In this document: positions 31,567-36,832 of the stretch, piece after piece
Layout of the letters: each line of letters begins with the position of its first letter
Numbering within the stretch: position 1 is the first letter of the stretch
Notes under the pieces: model-generated
Database searches by the model: none
What the model saw: the letters and a program-made list of their open reading frames with translations, nothing else
Told to the model about the DNA's origin: nothing
Virus record (IMG/VR): IMGVR_UViG_3300027906_000061
Location: 1 to 36,832 of that record
Strand: one strand, 5' to 3'
From: a virus
Length of the DNA: 36,832 bases
Made by a program: the position numbers and the translations under genes

Positions 31567-31837
31567 TGAATTTACCATAGATATCGATAAAGCATTAAAA
31601 AATGCTAAAGATAATGATCTAGCAGGATCATTTATTGATCGGTATCCTGATGGATTAGAATCTGTCCGTAAATCTGTTGATAACTGTGTCGCAATGGCAG
31701 GGTTAGATAAGAAAGTAATGGAAGATTTATTGAAGGGTGAATGGAGCGTATACGAAACATTAAATTCAGTGGGGAGATCATCTAAAATTATTAAAATTGA
31801 ATATGATATCCAACAAAGAGATCAAGGATCATCTTAA
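31559..31837 (+). CDS. Hypothetical protein, 92 aa
   Basis: ATG 31559, overlapping the previous stop by 8 bases. Acidic N-terminus (DEFTIDIDKALKNAKDND), a GSFIDRYPDGLESVRKSVDNC helix and a basic/strand end (SSKIIKIEYDIQQRD). No motif recognised. Its end overlaps the 45-aa basic ORF by 35 bases. Confidence 0.6.
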   Translation: MSDEFTIDIDKALKNAKDNDLAGSFIDRYPDGLESVRKSVDNCVAMAGLDKKVMEDLLKGEWSVYETLNSVGRSSKIIKIEYDIQQRDQGSS

Positions 31838-31940
31838 GAAACTTAAGCAGATCAAGAGAGATCTTAAACGACATCCAACTGGTACACCTTTACGCAAGAG
31901 GGACAGAATCGATGTCAAACACAAACCTTCCTCTAAATAA
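31803..31940 (+). CDS. Small basic protein, 45 aa
   Basis: ATG 31803. Very basic: MISNKEIKDHLKKLKQIKRD..., RHPTGTPLRKRDRIDVKHKPSSK. About one third of residues are Lys, Arg or His. It could bind nucleic acid. It overlaps the neighbours by 35 and 29 bases, more than usual here, so coding is less certain. Confidence 0.4.
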   Translation: MISNKEIKDHLKKLKQIKRDLKRHPTGTPLRKRDRIDVKHKPSSK

Positions 31941-33483
31941 CAGGGGAAGGTTTTCTAATAGAAACATGGCCAACAAGATGGCATTTGCTGAGTATGGTGA
32001 TATACGTGGTGGGCAAATGCGATTACAAGTTCTTATCGATATTATAGAAACTAGGAGAGCAGTTCAAGTACATGGTACTCCTGGTCCTACTGCTGTGATT
32101 ACATGTGAGCAGAAAGTTTTGCAAGACATGAAGGATTGTGTTGCTGGTAGTCTTGTTTTTGCTGATCCTGTTGGTAGTGGAGATTCATTCTCTAAAAGGT
32201 ATCAGAAATCAGGTAACGCTGGTAAAATATTAACAGCATTAAAAGTATCTGGTAACGAGACTAAAGAATATAAGATTTCACCTGCTGGTTTAATAAAAAC
32301 AGCAGAGTTTGGTAGTAGTGGAGGGTCTGGATCTGGTTCAGAGAACACTGATTTGTTTGAGGGTGCTGCCTGTTGGGTTGGTGCTTTTAGATATAGTTTG
32401 AATCAAGCAATACAAGATGATTATAGGTGTACTTTAGCTGATTTTCAGAGTGTTGCTAGACATGTTGAAACTAAAGAAAGCATGGAGGATATTCATCAAT
32501 ACTTGATGGACAATCCTGACTGGATGCAGTCTAGTATTCGTACTGCTAATGCATTACATGATGACCCAAGGTATAGAAATACTAGTTTTCATTGGTATCA
32601 TGGCAACGATTTTGTTAAAGCAATCAACGCACATTTTAAAGAGGTAAATGATAGAGAGGATAAACCTTTTGCTGACATTAACAAGTGGACTCCAGCAGAT
32701 ATATGGTTGTGTGACTGTGCTATATCATCACCTCTAACAACATTCGAAGAATACTTTGCTGGTTGGAATAATTTGTTAATGGAACTAGTAACTCAGAAGA
32801 AATTGATCGGTGTATCCTTGAAGAAAGTAACAGCAAATTCAGCAAGGATAGAAAGAACTAACATGGGTGAAGAAAGACCACGTAAAAATTTCATTTCTTG
32901 TGGTTCTAATAGTTTGTATGGTTCTATGGATACTTACTTTGATGGTAGTGGATTCAATATGCAGATGCGTGACACAAGTGGTAAAGGAAACACTTGGCAA
33001 GGTGAAATTCTAGGTGGATCTGCCTTCGGTGCTGGTGCTAAAGGTGGTAAAGTTGGTGGTGGTATACTAAATCGTATACTTGAGTCTGTATATGGTGAGG
33101 GTAATGGTTGTTTTAGAACCCATGATGTTGATAGTGCTAGAAGAGCAGCACATGGAAACAGTTTAGACAGAATGATTTTTGATCTTGCTACCAAAAACAA
33201 AGGTGCTGTACTGATGGGTGATAGAGGTAACCTTTATAAGCATAGAAACCCAAGTAGAAACAGAGTTACAGAAGAGATTGAACTTGATACGATTGCTAGT
33301 GCTGATGGTAGGAATGCACAACAGAAAATTCAGTGGAAATTCTCTAAATTTCTAGGATTGGAGGTAGTTGACATCGTAATTAATGGAACTTCTCAAGAAA
33401 GAAATGATGTATCTAGTAGACTGTATCAATATGCTGCATCTAGATCTGATAAGTCAGCACCATTCTTAAAGGTATCATCATAA
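31912..33483 (+). CDS. Putative restriction-endonuclease-fold protein, 523 aa
   Basis: No family recognised with certainty. The middle has the arrangement of PD-(D/E)xK-type restriction-like nucleases: FGSSGGSGSGSENTDLFEGA with E144 in the first helix, then KWTPADIWLCD with D263, and KLIGVSLKK (300-305) where S302-x-K304 would replace the usual ExK. The segment TFEEYFAGWNNLLMEL between the last two is the expected spacer helix. The C-terminal third is Gly-rich (GGSAFGAGAKGGKVGGGIL) and ends LYQYAASRSDKSAPFLKV. It is chained by TAATG overlap to a ligase-like gene, which fits DNA cutting or repair. A virion structural protein is the main alternative. Confidence 0.45.
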   Translation: MSNTNLPLNNRGRFSNRNMANKMAFAEYGDIRGGQMRLQVLIDIIETRRAVQVHGTPGPTAVITCEQKVLQDMKDCVAGSLVFADPVGSGDSFSKRYQKSGNAGKILTALKVSGNETKEYKISPAGLIKTAEFGSSGGSGSGSENTDLFEGAACWVGAFRYSLNQAIQDDYRCTLADFQSVARHVETKESMEDIHQYLMDNPDWMQSSIRTANALHDDPRYRNTSFHWYHGNDFVKAINAHFKEVNDREDKPFADINKWTPADIWLCDCAISSPLTTFEEYFAGWNNLLMELVTQKKLIGVSLKKVTANSARIERTNMGEERPRKNFISCGSNSLYGSMDTYFDGSGFNMQMRDTSGKGNTWQGEILGGSAFGAGAKGGKVGGGILNRILESVYGEGNGCFRTHDVDSARRAAHGNSLDRMIFDLATKNKGAVLMGDRGNLYKHRNPSRNRVTEEIELDTIASADGRNAQQKIQWKFSKFLGLEVVDIVINGTSQERNDVSSRLYQYAASRSDKSAPFLKVSS

Positions 33484-34700
33484 TGGCTAACATAAAACAA
33501 CTAAAACACTTAGAACACCTTGAGGATGAGATGCTCAACTATGGAGTTGAGGGATGCAAGGCTGCTGTTGCTTTCCTACAGGAATTGAGGAAAATGCTTG
33601 GTTGTGACAACAGTACAGGATATATGCAGACCAAATGGGATGGTGCTCCTTCAGTAGTATGTGGTAAGGATCCAGCAAACGGACTGTTTTTCGTTGGAAC
33701 TAAGTCTGTCTTCAATAAAACTGGTCCGAAGATATGTTACACAGAATCTGACGTAGACAAGTATGAATATACAGGAGACTTAGCAAACAAGTTGAAGATG
33801 TCTCTCAAATATTTCAGAAATATTGGTATAAAAGGTGTCATTCAGGGTGATTTGATGTTCACACCTGGTGATGTTAGGAAAGAAAAAGTACATGGTGAAA
33901 ACTTACTCACTTTCAAACCTAATACTATCACCTATGCTATCCCAGTAGATCATCCAATAGGTAAAAAGGTATCTCAAGCACAAATTGGGGTAGTATTCCA
34001 CACTCATTATATGGGTGAGAAAGATGGGTATAACTTGTCTACTATGACAGCGAAAGGTGGAGCAAACACAAAGTTCACTGAAGATACAAATGTTGTAGTA
34101 ATCGATAATGATACTCCAATGGACAGAGTTGGGTTGAATCATGCTGAAGAGGTCAAGTTTGATAAGCATGTGTCAACCATTGAAAAATTATGTGGAGACT
34201 GTGGGTATTTCCTTGATGAATTGGTAACAAATACAGGTACGACAGGTGATGAAAAGTGGCATGTTGCATCATATTTGAAGCAGTTTTTCAACGCAGAGAT
34301 AAAAGCAGCACGTTCCATTGGTAATGTCGATAATACTTTTGCTAGTCTTTATAATTTTTATTATGATAAGACTAAAAAGATGCTTGATGCTATAAAGACA
34401 CCTGCTAATAGGATTGTTAAGTCGGATCTTGTATACAGTAGTCAAAATTATCTGAGAGCTAACCAATCTAAGTTTAAATCATTGCTTGGTCTCTATAAAG
34501 AGTTGCAAACAGTGAAGCAGATGGTTATAGATAAGTTGGATAAACTTGAAACCTTTAGAACTTTTGTGCAAACAGAGAAAGGATACAAGGTAACTGGTCC
34601 AGAGGGATACGTTATGCATAGAAATGGAGACATGATCAAGTTTGTGAATCGTCTTGAGTTTTCATACAATAACTTCACGGTAGCAAAGTCATGGCGTTAA
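33483..34700 (+). CDS. Ligase-like covalent nucleotidyltransferase, 405 aa
   Basis: Motifs of the DNA/RNA ligase and capping-enzyme superfamily appear in order: motif I TKWDGAPSV with nucleophile candidate K51 (K-x-D-G), a motif Ia-like FFVGTKSVFNKTG (69-81), motif IIIa-like VIQGDLMF (119-126), motif IV PEGYVM (373-378) and motif V MIKFVNR with K386. The spacing of I and Ia resembles T4 Rnl2. Residues 180-365 are a large mostly helical insert. The protein would transfer AMP or GMP to itself and then to a nucleic acid end; substrate unknown. It overlaps the NMNAT-like gene by 10 bases. A structural role is possible if the motifs are coincidental. Confidence 0.6.
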   Translation: MANIKQLKHLEHLEDEMLNYGVEGCKAAVAFLQELRKMLGCDNSTGYMQTKWDGAPSVVCGKDPANGLFFVGTKSVFNKTGPKICYTESDVDKYEYTGDLANKLKMSLKYFRNIGIKGVIQGDLMFTPGDVRKEKVHGENLLTFKPNTITYAIPVDHPIGKKVSQAQIGVVFHTHYMGEKDGYNLSTMTAKGGANTKFTEDTNVVVIDNDTPMDRVGLNHAEEVKFDKHVSTIEKLCGDCGYFLDELVTNTGTTGDEKWHVASYLKQFFNAEIKAARSIGNVDNTFASLYNFYYDKTKKMLDAIKTPANRIVKSDLVYSSQNYLRANQSKFKSLLGLYKELQTVKQMVIDKLDKLETFRTFVQTEKGYKVTGPEGYVMHRNGDMIKFVNRLEFSYNNFTVAKSWR

Positions 34701-35254
34701 AGTGTAACAAGTGCTACTTCACATTTGGTAGGTTTCAACCACCTACTACAGGTCATAAGGAGAATTTTGGAGCAGTAAAACGTATTGCTGGTGGTGAAGA
34801 CTATCGCATCTATATTTCACACACTCATGACACCAAAGGTAGTAACCCATTGCCACGTGATAGAAAATTATTCTGGATGAACAAGATGTTTCCAGAGCAT
34901 AGGGGTAGAATATTCAGTCTTACTAAGGCAGATCCAGTAGCATGCTTACAAGACATAATGATGGCAGGATATGATGAGGTTGTTTTTCTTGTAGGATCTG
35001 ACAGGGTTGGAGCGATGCAGTGGGTGCATAAATATAATCATAAAGATTTTACTTTTCGTACTATCGAGATAAAATCTTCTGGAAGTAGAGATGCAGATGG
35101 TGATACATTTGCTATATCTGGTACAAAGATGAGACGAGCTGCATTTGCAGATGATTTCAAGACTTTTAAGCTAGGTATACCTACTCTAAGTGATAAAGAT
35201 GTACTCACTTTAATGAGTGAGATTAAGTTAAATTTACCGACAACTTTCAAATGA
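34691..35254 (+). CDS. NMN-adenylyltransferase-like nucleotidyltransferase
   Basis: A 187-aa protein of the HxGH/ISxTxxR nucleotidyltransferase family. GRFQPPTTGH (13-22) is the N-terminal ATP-binding motif, as in NadM/NadR-type enzymes (GRFQPxHxGH), with Thr in place of the first His of HxGH. ISGTKMR (142-148) is the second signature. VVFLVGSDRVG (97-107) is the nucleotide-recognition loop. Best guess is NMN plus ATP to NAD+, but related enzymes transfer AMP or CMP to other substrates. With a ligase-like gene upstream, NAD or an adenylated product could serve nucleic-acid repair. Confidence 0.82.
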   Translation: MALKCNKCYFTFGRFQPPTTGHKENFGAVKRIAGGEDYRIYISHTHDTKGSNPLPRDRKLFWMNKMFPEHRGRIFSLTKADPVACLQDIMMAGYDEVVFLVGSDRVGAMQWVHKYNHKDFTFRTIEIKSSGSRDADGDTFAISGTKMRRAAFADDFKTFKLGIPTLSDKDVLTLMSEIKLNLPTTFK

Positions 35255-35484
35255 CAGAAAAGAAAGTACTGCAAGAAATTGCTAACGATGATTGGTTCGA
35301 ACCCAGTTATAAGTACAATCCTCTAGATTCTATGCCAATTGCTACTGAGAATCCTAGACCAGAAGAGGACGCTTATGAACTCTGGAGGGGTGCCGATCCA
35401 GCAGAGTCATTGCATCAGAAAATGTACAATTTAGCAACAAAAAATGGTGGTTCTTGGTTAGGTGGATCTGAGAATCTACTATGA
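35251..35484 (+). CDS. Hypothetical protein, 77 aa
   Basis: ATGA overlaps on both sides (35251 and 35481). Acidic, Trp- and Pro-rich (DDWFEPSYKYNPLDSMPIA; DAYELWRGADPAESLHQKMYNLA), ending GGSWLGGSENLL. No fold or family recognised; tight coupling to the NMNAT-like gene suggests co-expression. Confidence 0.65.
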   Translation: MTEKKVLQEIANDDWFEPSYKYNPLDSMPIATENPRPEEDAYELWRGADPAESLHQKMYNLATKNGGSWLGGSENLL

Positions 35485-35693
35485 AAGATTTCAAGAAACT
35501 GAGAGAGCAGTCTATAAGGCAACAACATAGACATAATGAAGGATATTCTGTCGGTGACAGAGTAATGAATGCTATTTCAGGTGAGAAAGGAACCATCCAC
35601 AGGACAGGTGTTAACTACGTTATCTGTGTTACTGAGGGTGGTGAGATGTTTCGTGCATGGGTAAAGGATATTCGTACTATAAATAGATCATAG
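35481..35693 (+). CDS. Small SH3/KOW-like protein, 70 aa
   Basis: After a basic helix (MKDFKKLREQSIRQQHRHNE) comes a typical KOW/SH3-like barrel pattern: YSVGDRVMNAISGEKGTIHRTG, NYVICVTEGGEMFRAWVKDI. 'VGDRV....G.KGTI' is how such domains start. KOW-type folds often bind RNA or ribosomal partners; nothing more can be said. Contains a late promoter motif near its stop. Confidence 0.65.
   Translation: MKDFKKLREQSIRQQHRHNEGYSVGDRVMNAISGEKGTIHRTGVNYVICVTEGGEMFRAWVKDIRTINRS
35678..35685 (+). promoter_or_regulatory. Late promoter motif TATAAATA upstream of the zinc-knuckle gene
   Basis: Exact T4 late consensus TATAAATA within the end of the SH3-like gene, 28 bases before the ATG at 35714. It suggests late expression of the zinc-knuckle protein. 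Confidence 0.55.
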
Positions 35694-35713
35694 AAAACTC
35701 TTCAATTTTAGAC

Positions 35714-36430
35714 ATGGAAAAGCAGAAGACAGTTAACAGTCTCGCACATAACGACGACTTTTCTAAGGCTCTCATGGAGTCTTATTCTCGTTGGTCTGGT
35801 GGTGACGGTTTCCAAAACACTTCGATTGCTGAGGAAGAAATTCCTACAGGACAGAAGCAGGGTGGTACTGCTTTTGCTACATTTGACACACCAATAGGGA
35901 CAGTTCCTGCACCAGCATCTGATGCAGCAACATCTATTCCTACTATAGAGAAGCAGAAACCTGATGATGATTCATCAAAAGATCCTAAAGCAACATCTAA
36001 TGGCGGTGAACCTGCTGTTGCACTGAAGGGTTCCATGACTATGGGACAAGGATCTATGTCAGGTGGTGTTCCACAAACTAATGGTCAAGCACTTGCTTAC
36101 ACCAATGTGGTTGCTAAAGAAGGTAAAGAGTGCTGTAAGAAGTGTGGTTCATATGAGCACACTACAGAAGCATGTAAAGCAACTAAGGAAGAGATTGAAA
36201 ATTATCTTTGGGATGAGCATGCTAGAATCCTTACAGAACTTAGTGAGTTAACTAAGACAACATTTAAAGTAACAGGTGAGAAGTGGGAGACTGACGAAAA
36301 GCCTGTTATTGAAGAGCAACCTGCTGATACTCAAGTTATTGGTGCAGACGTTCCCGCTACTTTAAAGTCAGAAGAGTGGAACACTAAAGCCAAGGCTAAA
36401 GTTAAAAAGATTATGGGTTATACGAAATGA
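35714..36430 (+). CDS. Zinc-knuckle protein, 238 aa
   Basis: No family recognised. Residues 1-35 form a helix (NDDFSKALMESYSRW), 35-135 are disordered Gly/Pro/Ser/Thr-rich sequence, and a perfect CCHC zinc knuckle follows: C141-x2-C144-x4-H149-x4-C154 within ECCKKCGSYEHTTEAC. Then comes a helix (EEIENYLWDEHARILTEL) and a basic end (WNTKAKAKVKKIMGYTK). CCHC knuckles bind single-stranded nucleic acid, as in retroviral nucleocapsid. It is preceded by a TATAAATA late motif, so a virion or packaging-related role is possible. Overlaps the next gene by 4 bases. Confidence 0.75.
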   Translation: MEKQKTVNSLAHNDDFSKALMESYSRWSGGDGFQNTSIAEEEIPTGQKQGGTAFATFDTPIGTVPAPASDAATSIPTIEKQKPDDDSSKDPKATSNGGEPAVALKGSMTMGQGSMSGGVPQTNGQALAYTNVVAKEGKECCKKCGSYEHTTEACKATKEEIENYLWDEHARILTELSELTKTTFKVTGEKWETDEKPVIEEQPADTQVIGADVPATLKSEEWNTKAKAKVKKIMGYTK

Positions 36431-36591
36431 AGTCATACAGACAGTTTCTAGAGTATAGATTACCAGTTGGTGATACACTACCTGTTAACAAGAAAGGTAA
36501 AAAGAAAAGGAAAACTGTTGAAGTGATGCCAAAGGTTCCTGATGGACCTAGAGGTAACAATAACGACGCAGACAGAGACGATAGAAAGTAA
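36427..36591 (+). CDS. Small basic protein, 54 aa
   Basis: ATGA overlap with the zinc-knuckle gene. MKSYRQFLEYRLP... begins with the 'MK-aromatic-x-x-F-L-E' pattern seen in many T4-like cyanophage proteins, followed by a Lys/Arg run (NKKGKKKRKTVEVM) and a polar end (DADRDDRK). Probably disordered and nucleic-acid binding. Function unknown. Confidence 0.5.
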   Translation: MKSYRQFLEYRLPVGDTLPVNKKGKKKRKTVEVMPKVPDGPRGNNNDADRDDRK

Positions 36592-36618
36592 GCTACATAC
36601 TATAGTTACTTTTTTATA

Positions 36619-36832
36619 ATGACATTATCAAAGGAAGTTGTCTTGGAGGCACTACGGTGCTGTCGAGATGTATATCCTCACGACCAAGACTTTTTGGTCA
36701 GTAGGAAGATTGCAGGACATACTATTCTTGCAGTAGAAGGAACAAAGGAAACTACAGACTGGGTAACCAATCTAAAGTTTCTTATTAAACGTGACGATTG
36801 TCACAGAGGATTCAAGAACAATGCCAACAGGA
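36619..36832 (+). CDS. Class-3 lipase-like alpha/beta hydrolase, N-terminal part (runs off window)
   Basis: The frame is open from ATG 36619 to the window end (71 codons). The sequence matches the N-terminal part of class-3 lipases: HTILAVEGTKETTDWVTNLKF is the 'v..fRGT.s..DW..Nl' oxyanion-side motif and CHRGFKNNA the 'vH.GF...' that follows. The catalytic GxSxG would lie outside the window. The ATG overlaps a TATAAT and has no Shine-Dalgarno, like gp20. Substrate unknown; cyanophages often carry such lipases, possibly for membrane breakdown. Confidence 0.7.
   Translation, partial: MTLSKEVVLEALRCCRDVYPHDQDFLVSRKIAGHTILAVEGTKETTDWVTNLKFLIKRDDCHRGFKNNANR

Noticed and set aside
36615-36620. TATAAT at the lipase start as a promoter
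   Set aside because: It overlaps the start codon, so a transcript from it would lack the start; no -35.
1-36832. tRNA genes, CRISPR arrays, integrase or insertion sequences
   Set aside because: I looked for cloverleaf-like GGTTCGA/TTC-type arms, regular repeat-spacer units and transposase or integrase motifs and saw none. A dedicated RNA search would be more reliable.

Overview
The window is one continuous stretch of a T4-like myovirus genome (Caudoviricetes). Every supported gene is on the + strand. Genes are packed with 1-20 base overlaps, there is no gene-free stretch over 300 bases, and I saw no tRNA, integrase, insertion sequence or CRISPR array. Core T4 genes come in the order 18-19-20-(core)-21-22-23 / 3-uvsY-uvsW-55 / 47-46 / 45-44-62-regA-43-uvsX-41. 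The extra genes (cobS, hsp20, mazG, pyrE, a DUF3110-like protein, 2OG-Fe(II) oxygenases) together with an AT-rich base composition point to a marine cyanophage of Synechococcus or Prochlorococcus. The host is an inference; no photosystem gene lies in this window.

Layout. 1-6416: virion module with sheath end, tube, portal, core protein, prohead protease, scaffold and major capsid protein, closed by a strong hairpin-T terminator. Most of these genes have a TATAAATA- or WATAAACA-like late promoter motif just upstream. 6453-7185: four small overlapping ORFs. 7207-10057: gp3, UvsY, UvsW and an LSm-like hypothetical. 10101-15079: a TTGACA/17/TATACT promoter leads into late sigma factor gp55, then pyrE, a run of tiny ORFs, gp47, a DUF3110-like gene and gp46. 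15124-19134: a VWA/metallopeptidase protein of CobT type, an unknown 184-aa protein and a CobS-type AAA+ ATPase. 19118-30882: the replisome in T4 order, but with accessory genes at nearly every junction (two oxygenases, Dam methylase, hsp20, LSm-like proteins, micro-ORFs). 30886-36832: MazG, a 28-aa membrane peptide, small ORFs, then a tight block with a restriction-nuclease-like protein, a protein carrying covalent nucleotidyltransferase (ligase) motifs and an NMN-adenylyltransferase-like protein, followed by SH3-like, zinc-knuckle and basic small proteins and the start of a class-3 lipase-like gene.

How it works together. The sigma70-like promoters would let host polymerase make gp55, the CobS/CobT block and the polymerase block. 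Gp45 with gp55 would then drive the late motifs in front of capsid and tail genes. Gp46/47, UvsX, UvsY and UvsW provide recombination-dependent replication next to gp43/44/45/62/41. PyrE, MazG, the CobS/CobT pair and the NMNAT-like protein would adjust host nucleotide and cofactor metabolism. The two least explained blocks, and the best candidates for something new, are the nuclease/ligase-like/NMNAT operon (31912-35254) and the MoxR/VWA-metallopeptidase block (15124-19134).
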